Origin: Ficedula albicollis
Taxonomy: Eukaryota; Chordata; Aves; Passeriformes; Muscicapidae
Assembly (NCBI RefSeq): GCF_000247815.1
Contig: NC_021673.1
Coordinates: 108,023,432-108,087,431 of the forward strand
DNA: 64,000 nt
Reading direction: 5' to 3'
Each line of letters opens with the position of its first letter. Within the stretch, counting starts at the first letter, position 1. Of the stretch, positions 13,001 to 28,000 are shown in pieces. The notes under the pieces were generated by a model, which ran no database searches, was not told the DNA's origin, and worked only from the letters and a program-made list of their open reading frames with translations. The position numbers and the translations under genes are program-made.

Positions 13001-16000
13001 TCCTCCTTTTGGGAGTAACATGACATTTCTAGAGACCTAAACAGAATTTTTTACTACAAGGTGTAAGACAGGCCTTTAAAATAACCCATCAAACAAGATT
13101 TTATTTTGTTGACGATAATAAGTAATTTATTATTCACATGCAAATTACCTTCGGGCTACTCAAAACTTCTTTTAAAACCCACAGAGCACCTCCAGACAGG
13201 TGGGACACTAACAATAATGTCCACTTTCACAGTTCACAGCCAAGAACTCTAGCATGACAATGTACACAGACCTACTTTTGAGTCTGTGAAATGAATCATT
13301 CGTAGAACTATAAAGCCCATAACAAGAGATGCTTGAAAGGGGCAAAAAACTGAGAAAAGTTTTCTCAAGTCTGACAGGGACCTCATCATATGGCATGGAG
13401 AATGTTAATGACAAGAGAATGACAAATGCTTGTAAGATCCCTTAGAATGGCCTCTGGACCACAAGGCCAAACATATAAACTACACATAGTGTCTGGAGGG
13501 CTAAAAATGTAACATGTCAAGGTCACTGAGATCATCTGTTCCTGGACCAGGAAGTCTAACTAAGGAGTTACCAGAACTTTCCCTAGTACATTTATTTAAA
13601 TTCCCTGACACTACTGTCCAGTTAACACTGTCAGGGCAAGGAAGACAGTTAAACTTTCAATGCAGTAACTACATACAAATATCCAGAAACCTATGAGCCA
13701 TCCTCCCAACAATCCCCACTAAAAATCTCCTAGCAAAACCAGGATAATTAGCAGTCATTTCAGTATTTCTGGATGACTAAGAATTAACAAGTAGTCACTT
13801 GGTGTACTAACTCACTGCCAAGAAGGCTTATCTTAAATTGAAATTATTTTCTAAGAGGAGGTGAGAATGTTTCTGTCACAATACTATCAACCAAGAACCA
13901 CTGACGCCAGATCAAATGACTAGTGGTAAAAACTCATCTATTTAAAATGGCAAAAGTTACTCATCCATGCAGAAAACAGAGTTAAGATTGTTAAGAAAGA
14001 AAAAAAAACAGAGGGGAATTTGAAGACTCGTAAGAGTTCTTCTGGCGCCTGTTACTCTACAGTTTCCATTTCAAAAAACCATCACGGCTCCATGTCTTTA
14101 CAGTCATCTACAATGTCACAAAACACAATTAAAGCTTTAAGAGACTACAGAGAGAGAGCTGTTTACTCACTGAACTAACAATACAAATAATTTGCTTGAG
14201 TACACATTGTTGGAAGTTTTAAGCAGATGGTTAGCAACTGAAAAAACAATAGGGAAAGCTTTTCTCAAATTAAAAGTGTACCTAAGTCTGTACAAAATTA
14301 TTTATGACTGGTTTAAGGCAGTCTGCTAATTCATTTTCATGTTAATTATGCTGCTACCCTAGACATACACGTAAGTGAGAAAGTTTAGCTCCTTCCAAAA
14401 CATTCAAAACTTCAGTACGCTTCTTACCTACATGAACATAGCAGCTGTAAGTAGCTACAGAACTCATGTATCAAAGAGCTTCTGTCCAAAAAAACTAAAC
14501 ATCACCTTCTGTGAATTATGTTTACATCTTTGGTAACATTCATGATCTGAAAGTACTTGGGTGCGGAGTGGGAGGACAAACAGGAATAAAATGGGGAAAC
14601 GTGTTTTATGCTGCCATTACAACGTACTGAGTTCCATCAGACTTTCTGCCCAGTCCCACCCTATGATGTAGGTGACATGTGCCAGAATATATCTTTCAAG
14701 ATGTCCAGATTATTTGGCAAAAACTAACCCAGGACAGAATAAAACCCATAAGTATTCACCAGAGACTTCCAAGCACTTTAGGTATGAAGTTACATCTTTA
14801 TATTTGTAAACAGTGGGATAAAAGTGTGCTTGAGATTTAAGAGTAGCCCAACAGCCATTTGGTGCCTACATGAAATGAACAGTGGCCTCAGTTCAGTTAT
14901 CCTGGAGGTCTTATCTACTAGAGTGTAGAGTACTGAAGGTAACACGTATGATAAAGAAAATAGACTTTGTGGATTCTGTTCTGGATTTCAGACACGTGAA
15001 CAGGCATTTCCTATGTTTTGTAACATCAGCTAGTGTGAAGTAGCTGATTTTACAATATACTTGAAATGATACAGAATTTTTTAAATCTGAGATTTAATGA
15101 GAGATACTCAGAGACAACATATATAACTAAATTTTCAAATAATATGTACTTTAGAGACCACATTCTCATTGTAAACTCAGTATAGCTTCAATATTGAAGT
15201 TGTAACCAGTCGAACATCTAGGCAGTCTCTCCTCAAATTACACATAATTAATGGAAAAGTAATTTCTATGTCATCTAACATCACACCCTTACAAAAACAG
15301 GCCAGTCAGCCCTTCATCTGACTATTAAGTCAACTGCTGCTGCCAACACCAGTAGGAGAGAAATCGGTATTTAGTACTTTCAGAACAGTGACATTCCTTT
15401 GTTTTCCTATCACTACCCTCACAATTCCCCAAGATCAGGCAATTGTAGCAGAAATAAAAATATGGCAATGAAACACCATTATTGTACTAACTATTTTAAT
15501 ACATAACATATAACCTGTCTACCATGGTTCTTAAAAACATTTACCAAAGTGGATGATTTATATCCTACTGTGATAACAATTTATCAAAACACAACTTAAT
15601 ATAATATGAATTTTAACTAGTACAAAGCAAACAAAAGATATTGTGTTTTTCAAAAGAGAGGGTTTTCTTACCACATATTTAACAGCACTTATGAACTGGT
15701 TGTGAAATAACAGATGTTGGGTTTCATCCTCTGGATTTGACACAGTGTAAAGCATTCCACAAATATTACAGGAAATAGCACCAAATCTCTTCTGTCCTCC
15801 ATCCTATAGAAAAACAACAAAACCAAACCAACAAATAACCAACAAACCAAGAATTTATCAATTCCTTGCACAGTAAATACAGTTAAACAGAACTTTCATT
15901 GAATCAGATATCCCTCCTAATAGCTTATCTTCTGGAAACTCAACACAAAGGCTAAAATTGAGTGAAACAGGAGAAATGACAAGCACAGAACTTAGAATTT

Positions 16001-19000
16001 CATCTTTCAAAAACCCATATACCCTTAAAAGGCACAGGCATCAATCACAAGGCAAACTCTATCTAAAAATACTAGCTCCACCCCCCCATTACTTTTGAAC
16101 AAATTACTTTTATTTTATGGCATACAAAGAACAGAGAATTCTTCCTTCATCTCCCCATCTGCAGAAATATTAACATGTTCCACAAAGAAAATTCCCATAT
16201 CCTACACTACTTGGTTTTCCCTACACTTCTGCTGCTGCCTGTCTTTGGTTGTGAGCTGCTTTGAGGTAGGCCAAAGGTGAGCCATTTTCCTGAATGTCTG
16301 GAAGAGTATCATAAAAAACAAAAGTTACGGAAATAATCATTAAGATCAGTAATATGTCTGCAACGGCTAACCACTACCTTCTTTGGTTTTTAACAAAAAA
16401 CAAGTATTTCAAGGCAATAGAAAAATGGAAAATCACGGCCACTCATGACCTTCTAGGTTCTCCTGCTACTCTGTATGTAACCATTACCAAACTCAGGGCA
16501 CTACTCAGTATCTATTGCTTTATGTTGTTTCATTAGAAGTGTTATTTATCTGGAAACATGCGCAGATTTTGAAGTCGGTGCCTAATAAAGAGTGAAGTAT
16601 CATGTGCTGAGGCTGCCTTTTGCAAACAGCAAAATACCAGTTAGAACAAAGTCTCTAGCCAGAAAGGCATGTTTAAGCTACAGCTTAATGCTCAACTACT
16701 TTTTTTCGTCTTTAACTACATTTAGAAATTGAGCTTATTTAAGCAGCAATAAATGTCACTTTTAATTTATTTTAACATACATCACAAGCAATAGAGAAAC
16801 AGGAACTTACTCTATACTCTAAACCAGTATACTACATAAGCAAAAAAAGATTTGAGGGTGTTTTTTAACATTAAATTGATCTGTGTGCACAATTTGCAAG
16901 GAAACAGATTACATGAACTTAATATTGTTTTCTAAGAGCCGAAAATATTTATAGTAAGAAAAATCTATTTTACAGAAGACAGCATTTTGCAACACAGAAG
17001 AAGTGTTTACGAAACATCTCCTATTCCCTCCATCTTCAAAGACATGTCCACGGGCTAAACAACAGTTTAATTCTCCACACAACAGCAACTTATTTCAAAG
17101 AGACATTAGTGCCATCTAAAGTGTAAGTATCAATTTCTTTCCAAGAAGAAACTAAAGAAAGGCACAAGAGGCCAGACAAACTCAGAGCTGAACTTCTCCT
17201 CAGGAGCATATCTATGGAACTCAGCCAAAAAAAAGAAGCTGAATCTGGGCAGCCATTGCTTTAACCATACATCAATGTACAGATCCCTACTGTATACAGA
17301 AGGAGAAACAGGAGTACATTACATCTCTGAATGAAAAGGGGAAGATGAACCCTGAGGTTAGATTTGTAAAGTCAGAGTAAGATGAGTTTTCTCAAAGTTC
17401 AAAAATTGAACCAAACACATTTTAATTCACTTGCAGATTTCCTTTAAAGCAGCAAAATCAAGTACCCATTCTAGCCACCGGAAGATACTGCATTTCAAGG
17501 ATCAATACATGAAAGATTAACACGGCAGTGCAGCTGACTATCTAAAGATGAACCAAGTGAACTAGACTTAATAATCCTATCTTGAAGATGGAGCACATAT
17601 CACCTATACCTAGAGTAGGGTAAGTGAAAAGGAAGTGTACTTTGATGCTTGGAATATATGCCAAAAAAAATCCCCACCACTTAAATTAGAAATTCAGCTA
17701 CATAAAGCAAGTCTTAAGTATTGGTGCTGCATTAAGTCTCATGACACAATTTCTGTTCAAATCATCAAGAAGCTAAAGGTATTAAACTAACCTGTAAACT
17801 TACTATCAAAAATCTCAAGCCAAAAACCTCCTGGTTATGCAGGAAATCATCAGAAAACTCAAGGCAAGGATATACTCAAAGTTGTCCAGCTCCCTACCTC
17901 ACCCCATCTTGCCTTCTAAATTCAAACGCTGTTTTGCAAGTTTCCAGGAACAGGTTAGTTCCCTGAAATTGTAGTACTATAGTATATTTTACAGTCAGAC
18001 TTTTTCAGACGTTGCTGGTATCAGTGGCTTTGAGTTTGGGAGGGAGATTTTTTGTTTGAATTTTGTTTTTAAGGATTTCACTGATATTACTATTATATAC
18101 ACATTCAGTTGTAACAATGGGCTACTCACAGAAGTTAATATGAAAACCCTGTTTAATTAATTACTGAAAAAGCACATTGTAGTATCTAAAGGAGTATTTT
18201 AAACTCTGTAGCTCTGACAAATGTGGACTGTAGACTTTAGGAAATGCTTTAGAGTCTCCTGAAGACAAGGAAGATGATTTTTGTATAACTGAAGTACTAT
18301 TTCAAAGCCATAGCACAGGACGCAACGCTTCAGGCAAAAATAAAATGCAGGAGCTTTAAAATCCAACACAGACTGCAACAACAAAAAAAGACATGCAAAA
18401 TAAAGTCAGGAATTATGACAAATGCATGTTTGTACTTCAACCGAATATCTACAGGATCTGACTATTTATAAAGTGATGTCATTGCACAAGCAAAGTGGAA
18501 AGGGCACGCATCCAGAGAAAAAAAGTGCTCCCAAATCATAATACTGCATTAAAGCTTGCCAGACCTTCCTAATGGGAAGAGAGCAACAACAACAACAACC
18601 AACGAAAAACCAAAATGAAACAACTACAAAAAAAAAAACTTCCAACAAAACAAAACAAACAAAAAACCCAACAAACCAAAACAAAACCAGAAACACAAAA
18701 AACCCAAACCCAAACAACTTAGGAGCACCTTCTATACTCTGTATGTAAGTAAATATAACTGGGACTTGAAAGTGGAGAGGTGGAATCTTCTCAGCAAGCA
18801 TCACACACTGAAAAATAAAGTGCTGACTTGACAACTAGACAAAGATGCAAGAGGTTTGACTCTCAGAAGCTCCTGTTTTTCAGAGCAACAATATTCAGGA
18901 AAATGTGGGGTTTCAGGAAGAAAAAATGTTGTTACTCCATTTACAACTCAGTTCTCTAAACAATAACAATAAAGAGAATTCTGCATCTGCAGATGGCAAT

Positions 19001-22000
19001 TAAGCATTCCAGCATCTCAGGCAATCCTAAAGTACAGGATATCCACTGTTTCCAGGCTAATTGTCATTGAACATTGAGGCAATACTCCCTTAACTTCAGA
19101 AGGGCTCCTTAATTCTGTGTTAGACAGAAAGAAAAGTCTTACCAATATCTTCTTTGAGAAGGTGCATGACTGCTGATCCTCCATATGTGCAATAAGGAAC
19201 CCTGCAAGCAAAAAAGGCATTTGGTGCCTCTGTAGGAGATGAAAAGGGGCCTTTTTTTTTTCTTCCTTTCTTTTCTCTCTCCAGTCATGGATTAGGTCAC
19301 CTCCTTCTTGATTACCTAGTATTAGTTAGAGGAAAATTGTTTTTTCCTCTAGCCTTTTCACAGAACAAAGACTAAAGCCAAGCCAGAGAAACAGGCAGGC
19401 TGGAAAGGAAATACAAGAAGTGCAAGAAGAAACAACAACGATTTTGGGGCTCTCCACTGAAAATTAAAAGGTCAAAGAACGCTATTCCAGTGAAAGATGC
19501 ATTCAAGACTGAAACTGATGGACAGATACCCTTGTTGACCAGGAGGATCAGAAGACTCATCCCAACTCAGAATAAAATCCAGTCTTCATTTTGGAAAAAA
19601 ACCCCCAACCAACCAAAACAAAACAAAAACAAACAAAAAAACCCCACAAGAAAAACCAACCCATCACCAGTGCCCATCTTCCTGAAAATCTATTTTAACA
19701 AAAGGAAAAAAATTGACTTGAAACTTTCAAAGCTGTGATGTATCTAATTTCATTTAATACATTTGAAAAATGAAAATAGAAGGTCATTATCCATCATGAA
19801 ATCGTATCTTCACTGGTCATTGGCTAAAACAATATGAAAAGCAATACAAAGTAAGAAAATAAATCTGCACAATATTTATGATGGACAGGTAATCCATTCT
19901 GAATCCATATAAAAGTATTAAGCAGGAACATTACAGGAAGTGTTCTGGTGAGCACAGGTTTTGGCTTGGATAAGGTTAATTTCCTTTACAGTAGCTGCTG
20001 TGGTGCTGTGTATTAGAACTGTGACCAAAACAGGCTGATAACACAGGGATGTTTTAGCTACTGCTGCACCGTGCTTACACAGCATTCAAGGACTTTTCTG
20101 TCTTTCACACTGCTGTGCCAGTGAGGAGGGTGGGGGTGCCAAGAAGCTGGGAGGTGAAAGAGCCAGGACCAGCTGATCCCACCTGAGCAGACAGATATCC
20201 CACACCACATGGCATCCTGCTAAGCAGCAAGAGCTAGGGAAAGAAGCAGGAAGGGGAGGATGTTTGGAGTTAACGGCATTTGCCTTCCCAATTGTTACAC
20301 ATGATTAAGTCCTTTTTTTCCCAGAGAAGGCTGAACACCTGCAAGTCGACGAACAGCAGTGAATGAATTTCTTATTTTGCTATGCTTGCATGCACAAGTT
20401 TTGCTTTACCTGTGAAACTGTTCTCCCCCATCCTACTCGGGGGCAAAGAGGAAGCACCTGCATGGTGCTTAGCTGCCTGCCAGGGTTAACCCACAGCACA
20501 GTGTTCCTGGCCTTGGTGCCTGAATTCCTGCACCGGCTCCCAGCTAGTGTTACAAAACATTCTCACCTCCCTTCAGGACAAAGGACACCAAGTACATCCC
20601 ACCTGAATTTGCAAGACAAAGCTGGGTTGCTGCAGAGTAGAAGAAATGGGAAGAAGTGATAACAAGAAAGGACACCATCCCTGTAAGAACCGAGCTATCC
20701 CAAAGGGCACCATTTGTGTGGAAGGAAAAAAAACTGCTCTCAACGAGCGAACTCCCTCCCTTATGCTCACAAAGTAGTCACTGTCTCTTTTTCACTGGGC
20801 TTACAGGACAGGAGAGAGGCAGTACTAAATGTGAACAATAAAAGATTGCCTAAAAGCCATTCTCTAGATCTTCAGAGAAATTGCCTAACCAGACCATACA
20901 AGTTTAAGGAAGAAGACAACAACTTTAAATGATTGCTATGCAAGTTTCTTCAGAAATTCTTCTCGCAAGAAATTACTCTTATACTTATTATTTCCACTAA
21001 GGGCTGTGTTTTCACCTTAAAATAAAATATTTATTTCATATATAACCTATTTCAGTCAAGCAGGAAACTGTGTTCAATTTTAATCAAAATATATGTCAGG
21101 AAAAATTCAAGCATGATATCCAAATGTGTAAACCAGACTAGCATGGACATCACATCAACACGTAGCACCAACTCAAACCTCAGAATCAAAAGCACCTTCC
21201 ATCAAGCAGTCCTGATCCATGCACTTGCTGATACTTATAATGATCAACTACATTTAATTACATTTCCTGGCACCCAGGCATTAACTCAGAGCTCTAGAAA
21301 GGCAAAAAAGTCTCCATAACTCAACACTATCCTTCTACCACTTCAGCAATTTGTTTTCACTGTTCATTTATTTTACGTGTTCTTTCCTAAAACTGATGAC
21401 TTATTTTCCAAACACTAGTAAAATTCAAAGGAACAAACTTCAAAATGGAATAAGTATTCCTGTGCTTCATAGGTAATTATTTAGGAGATTTCCTTATAGT
21501 ATTAATAATCAATTCTTATTTTTATGGTCAAATTTTTGTCCTAGGTCTGACAGGCAAGCAGAATTTTTACAAGATGATAACAACTGACTTTCCTTTTCTT
21601 GGTTGTACAGGATCCCTCACGTGATGAAAACTGAGAACACATGCTTTGTGCATTTGTATTTCATTCCATTTCAAAATTTAAAGGAACAGATTTCATATTC
21701 AAGTTCTCATACTTCAAAGCACATTCAAGTAATTGCAAACTAAATAATTATTTTAGTGCATTACTCTAGAAAGCTTCCTACAGAGCTTCATGCAACCTGA
21801 CAACCTACCAACTGAACATTTAAATGAAGTGTAAGACGGTACAGTTCACAAATACTCAGAACAGACTATTCCACCAAACACCAAGTCACAGATTTGGAAC
21901 ACAAAGAATTTTTAGCCTTGATCTTAATCTCTCCCCCTAAAAGAGAGATCATACTCTCTTCAGTCTGAACCCAAGTCTTTGCATATCACTTCAAACACCA

Positions 22001-25000
22001 CAGTTTGCTTTATGAAGTGCTCTCAGCTGAAGTTCTATGCTCTTAAGAGACTTGCTTTCTAAGATGTGTGTCAGCAAGCAAATCTGCACAGAAACAACCC
22101 ATGGTTTCACTTAGATGTATTTCTACAAAACGAAGATAATTTTATGTTTGAAAGCTGCCCAGATAACTAGATGATGTGTACCAGGGAATAGAATGGTGCA
22201 AATGCAGCTACTAAGCATTTCTTCTACAAACAGAATTTGTGTCATTTTACTTCTGTTAGTCAAATAGCCTTAAAGCTTGTTAAAAACTGTGTTTCTTAAG
22301 AAAAAAAGAAAATTAATCTATTCATTATAGTAATCGTATGGGAGAAGAAGGAAGCTAAGATACATCTTTTAAGAATTAAATACAAAAAACTCAAAGCATA
22401 TTGTGAAAAACAAAGGCCAGTTTTACCATAAAACCTCTCTAAATATAGCTCAGACTCTGAGCCTCAGATACCCCAAAAAAATTTAAAAGGACAAGTGTCA
22501 AATTTACATAAAAAAGACTAGGGAAATTCAGCAGCAAACAAGCACCAAAATAAAGATTTTGCTTTACGTGACAAGCCAAATAAATAATCAGTTTTTCAGC
22601 TGTGGTTACAAAAAGAAAAAAGGATTCTGTGCATACATTCAGATGGACTGGCTTGACATCTCCAAAACAATCAGATCTCGTAGTGAAGAGCTCAAAATCA
22701 CATCTTTCAGGCATTTTGTTTTTTTTTAAAGTGTAACGAACTGCTAATTAAATGTCCCTTGCTAAGAATAAAAGCATGACTTCCCAACTATGCTCAAGTA
22801 AAGAATAATGAAATTGCTTCTCTTAATACAACATGCCAAAAACCTGAAATAAAAATGATTTCTAGTTATTAACTATAATTTTTAAACACTATAAATGCTA
22901 ATTTAAGTGATTTGACCTTGTGTATTGAGAGTGCTCTCTACATAAGAGAAATTTCAACCTCAGCAGTTTTTAAACCAAATTACTAATTTCTCTGTTCTCA
23001 CAGGATAATTATGGAACTTCATAAACACCTTTGAAAATAATTACTACTAATAATAGAAAAATAAGCCCAGCCATTCAGAATCCACATTTTAAAAACCCAC
23101 CATGGTTTTGCAAGCAAAACTATTAATTACAAAAAGTACCTTATTTTATTATACATATTTAATTCCAAATCTTTTGAGTATTTGTAGGAGTAAAGCCTAG
23201 TAATTTAGAAGTTAATTTAGCCACTTTTAGAAGCTGGCACAAATTATTCTAAACGTAACTCATCTCCACTGTAACCAAGGTCAAGGACAGTATTTCACCA
23301 AGTAGCTTAACTAATATTTGAGTTCCTCTACATGTTTTGAAAAAAGAGCTGTTTTCCCCAAGATAAAAGAATAACAGAACAATACCCTACCCTAATGTTG
23401 TCTTGAAATATAGGCATTATTAAAATGCCCTTTCCACAAAATAAAAATCCTACTCTGAACTCAATGAAATCAAAACGAATTAGATTTGTATCAGGTGCTG
23501 AAATATGTAAGATATTGTTAAGCTGTTATTTTTACATTTACTAACTAAATACCCACTTCCATTTTCCATAAATACCCACAGAAAACCACAAACTAAGTCT
23601 CTCCCATTCTTCCTCATTTTGCCCACTGCTCTTCATCAATGAACCTTTCTATAAAACTTTGCTTGGTAAATAACTTTAATTGTTGTACACCTAAAGAAAA
23701 GATTACTCTCCTAATTCTAGCTGAATACAAGGATACTACCAGCATAATCAGTAACTCGCAAAAAATCTCTTTGTATAAAAAATAGTGCAGGGAGCAACAC
23801 AAGTCCTCTTCAGTAACCAAGCAGGAAGTTCTGTATTTCTTCTTCTAGTAAGACCCTAGTAACTTTTCAACCATGTTATATTACTGTATGAGTAATAATT
23901 AAGTTAGTTTCACAGAAATGAAAAGGGATATTCTCATAGTCCTTTTAAGGTAGTTAAGATATTTAGTCGTTCATTTTAATTTTGTTGGTAAAATGGATTT
24001 CAAAGAAGGAGTAACTTAAATACTTCTTAAATGCTAGATGCAGTTCAGTTATTCTGTGTCTGGGCATTCAAGTGCCTAGATTTGTATAACTTCAGACAAC
24101 TGGAGGATATATTTAGCATCTTAGTTCTTAGAAGCTCCGATTTTAAAATATTTCAGCATGGATATAACAGAGTGTTCAGAATTCATTTGGTTCTATTTTC
24201 TAATATTTTCCTGTGTATAATTCATGTATTACATGAAAGAGTAAAAACTTAGTAACACCTCCAACTATATATGTTATATGTATACTTTCATAAGAAAACT
24301 CCTTCCTTCCTAATGGACTGCATTCTTCTCCCTCTCTAGCCTTTCATTTCTCAAGGACTATCTGACATGCACATTATTGAAAACACATACTAAAACACAA
24401 CCAAAAACTCCAACTGTCTCACAATCGTGTGACTCTACAACAGAACAAAACAACTATGTCACTCCCTTCTCATTTTGCATTTTCTTGTTATCTGTATTTT
24501 GTAGCTAGCAGTCAAAAGGCTAAGAACAAATAACCCAACTAGTACTGCTGCTTAAATACTGTGGTAAAAATAAGTGTACGCTCTGGGAAATCTTTAAGCT
24601 GGTCTCAGAAAAATGGACACTTCAATGACACAGGAACATACCTGTTCATATTAACTCTGCACACAATCTACCAGATGCACCTCCCCCTATAATTCTGAAA
24701 TTTTAAGAAACTGAGAATTTGCATTGTCAAGGCATATTCGCTCTCCCTATTTTCAATGAATAGCCATTCTATTTAAAAATTGCAGAAATTTATTTTATCA
24801 AGAAACATTAAACATTAAGGCTTGCTGACACCATTTCCTCATCAATACTGAATGGCAATCTAGTACAGGTTCTACTTTTACAAGTAATTTACAGTGGTGA
24901 TAAGTAGTATGTATAAGTAATGATTTTTAGACAAGTTCATTAAAACACAGCACTGCAAATTCAGAGATAATTTCTTCAAGAAGCTATAAGCCTTACTAAA

Positions 25001-28000
25001 AGGGTATTACTTACTGTGATCAGCTGCTTATCACCATCTTTTCCCACTTCTTTTAGTTTCTGAATATGTTCCTCAGATGATGGCAAGCTACTGCATTTTG
25101 ATGTTAATGAAGGATTTGACAATGGAGCCCTTGAAATACAAATATATTTCATGTTAAAAATGGAACTGCTTATACATGTCATGCTGGATACTCAAAACGT
25201 TGTGATTAGTACAAACTTTACCAAGATGCAAATCCAAATTAATCACATAAAACAGTCCTGTATATTTTAATGTGCAATTCAAATGGAAAAATAAGGAAAT
25301 AAAAGGATTAATCAAAACACAGTTTGTAACTAGCCTAATAACAAGATCTTTTTTTTTTTAGTTTATGAAAAAAAAATTATTATCAAGTGGGTAGGTTAGT
25401 CTCAACCATTAACACCAACATTTAAAAGAGGCATTTTCAGAGCATAACTGATGGTGCCTAATGCCATATATTTCCAAAGTAAGATCTACGTATCATACAT
25501 CAGGCTGCTAGAGCAGACCACATAAATATATTCACACAAATCTAAGATGTGAAATCCCTACAATTAAAACTTATTCTCTTCTAATAGGGAAGAAGGGAGG
25601 AAGACCCAAGGAACAAATGCATTGGTATCACTAACATCTTACTCAGTTTAAACTTCCCCTTGTCACAGCTGAAAGAAACACTGGAAAATAGAATAAACTA
25701 TCACCAAAATCATTCTATGATCTCGCTCCTATATTCAGGAAAAAAAAATGACATTCGTTCCAGGTTTGGATAAAACTTGTGGAGATTGCCAAAGCAAAAC
25801 ACACACAAAAATACACATACTTCAACTAGGTATTTACATATTTTTCTGTTTCTGAGCAAACTTCATTGTGGCAGCCCTGCAGCACAGGCAGCAGCTTAAT
25901 CCAGTGAGCTTTCTAAAAAATTAACTCTTGCCAGACATTTTTAAAACAGTGTTTTTGTGCTAAATCAGGGGTAATTTTTTTTATTCTATTCATGTACCCT
26001 AAAATTTGCCGGAGGTAGCTACTTGGAGGTTTGCCTTTTCCTGCTGGAATCTTTTCCTACGAAGCCCTAAAGAGAGCTACATGATAGATATGCACTCAGA
26101 AAACAGATTATTCTATGTTATGGCACGAGTACCACAGAAAGAATAATGGCTTAAATCTTGGATATCATATAGAAAGCAGGTTAAGAAAGGTCTCAGAATT
26201 AAAATATTATATCTCCAGATAACAGTAAAGCAATATGAGCTTGTTCAGGTCATAAAGGTAATAAATTTAAGTAGATACCATAAACCTGTCTGGCAGTTGT
26301 GAATAAAAATATGAAAAATTGAAGTTATTGCAATGCTTATCAATACATTCTAAACCATTCATTCAACTAGTTTGCATCTACCTTACCAACCATCCTCTGT
26401 GAAGTTCCATATTAGTAGAGTTTTTCAACATGTACAAAAGGGTTGATTAGTCAGAATTGTTCATCTGGCCTCAAAGAGATGTACTGAAAATTACCTGAAA
26501 CATTTCTTCATGTCCCCATTAGGAATATGGAAAACAGTAACAACACACGGACCACTGCTACCGTAGATGTACTGAAAATTACCTGAAACATTTCTTTCTG
26601 TCCCCATTATGAATATAGAAAACATTAACAACACACTGACCACTGCTACCGCTCAAGGTATCATGTACATAGAATTTTTTGTCTTTAGCTTGTAATTGGC
26701 TAAAATCAGAGCCTATGTCAGAACAGCTCAAAAACTGTAACAGTAAATGTGACCAAGGCTAAAATGCAAACTTGAACTGTAAGACAAACTTAGCACTAAG
26801 AACTTTTTCTTTTTAATGTGGCTGCTGACACCTTCATTTCACAGCAATCACAAAATTCCAAATAAAATCCCCTCTTCCCCACCTAACAAAAAAAACAAAA
26901 AAAAAACAAAACAACAAAAAAAAAAATCGCATCTACAAGACTCCCATAGTAGAAGGAGCAAAAAAACTCCTCCAGACATAAATGAAATAATTCAGTATGT
27001 GAAAATCATGTGGCAAATCCCTCCCCTACTCTCTGGTTCTCATCTGATTTGAGGAAGAGACCAGTATAAATGTTTTTCCAGCTCTGTTAAAAAATAACTT
27101 TTGAAATAAATGTGCAGCTGAAAATATCTTATTTTCTTAGCAAAGCAAAAACATCCCTTAACAATGGGATAAAATTAAAGCCTGTTTTTACAAAGGACAA
27201 GTCACTTATCTGAAACTGAAAATTGAGGCTGGGAGACAACTGTTTTATAATAAATTCTCTCATAACTCTATCTGTGCAAGGTTACAGTAATTTCATTATG
27301 TATGAAGTACTATACCTGTTCTCAGATTCAGAAGTTTGACTTGTAAGTGAAGTTTGCATCAACTGCGTGGGAGCCAAATCTACAATTAATCAAAGATTAT
27401 AACTTTATTATAAAGTTTTTAGTTGCAAAGGAAATTTGAGTTACACAAAGAAGTTTGACTTGTAAGTGAAGTTTGCATCAACTGCGTGGGAGCCAAATCT
27501 ACAATTAATCAAAGATTATAACTTTATTATAAAGTTTTTAGTTGCGAAGGAAATTTGAGTTACAAATTTGAGTTACACAAACAGTGATTTTCAAAAAAAC
27601 AGTCAAAACAATTTTGCAATCTGTTCATGGCCAATAAAAAAATACAAGTTTGAGGCAGTATTCACATGTTTCTCCAAGTATACTTTAAAAAAAAAAGACA
27701 TTTTTCTCCATTTTGACAGCAGTTCTGATGAACAGTTTGCCAGAAGTTAAACAAGGCCAGCAGTAAACTACCTAGGAGTTTAAGTATGTTTATACTGACA
27801 CACATATAAATAGCTGTCCATATTTTATTAGAATCAGAAATGTACAATATGCCCCAATCAGAGCTGTGTTCTACAACACTTAAGGAAAAGAAACCATGAA
27901 AAACAGCAAAATAAAGACTTTTTTTTTAAATTCTGTAACAGAAATTAAGAGTAGTTATCCTTCAAAAGTATCCTACAATGGCAGGAAAAAACCTCCAGCT

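Larger units (their letters stand above)
7125..15671 (-). other. ESCO1 intron 6 with nested tandem duplications
   Basis: This 8.5-kb AT-rich intron is notable for a 93-bp duplication (10741-10926) that abuts a 1.1-kb duplication (10924-13115). I see no exon, RNA gene or transposon elsewhere in it. Confidence 0.65.
15804..25014 (-). other. ESCO1 intron 5 with solo LTR and A-rich tracts
   Basis: This 9.2-kb intron contains an ERVL-type solo LTR (19941-20498) and two CAAA-rich low-complexity tracts (18583-18719, 19594-19660). The 21-25 kb part is AT-rich with nothing recognisable. Confidence 0.65.
25130..27315 (-). other. ESCO1 intron 4
   Basis: Holds an 87-bp tandem duplication (26479-26652) and an A-rich tract (26886-26926). 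Nothing else was recognised. Confidence 0.65.

Noticed and set aside
11633..13023. Two near-identical + strand frames of 107 and 88 residues
   Set aside because: They are the two copies of the 1.1-kb intronic duplication; no conserved protein and no exon signals.
18466..18834. 122-residue minus-strand hydrophobic frame
   Set aside because: Its composition comes from a CAA/CAAA-rich low-complexity tract in an ESCO1 intron.
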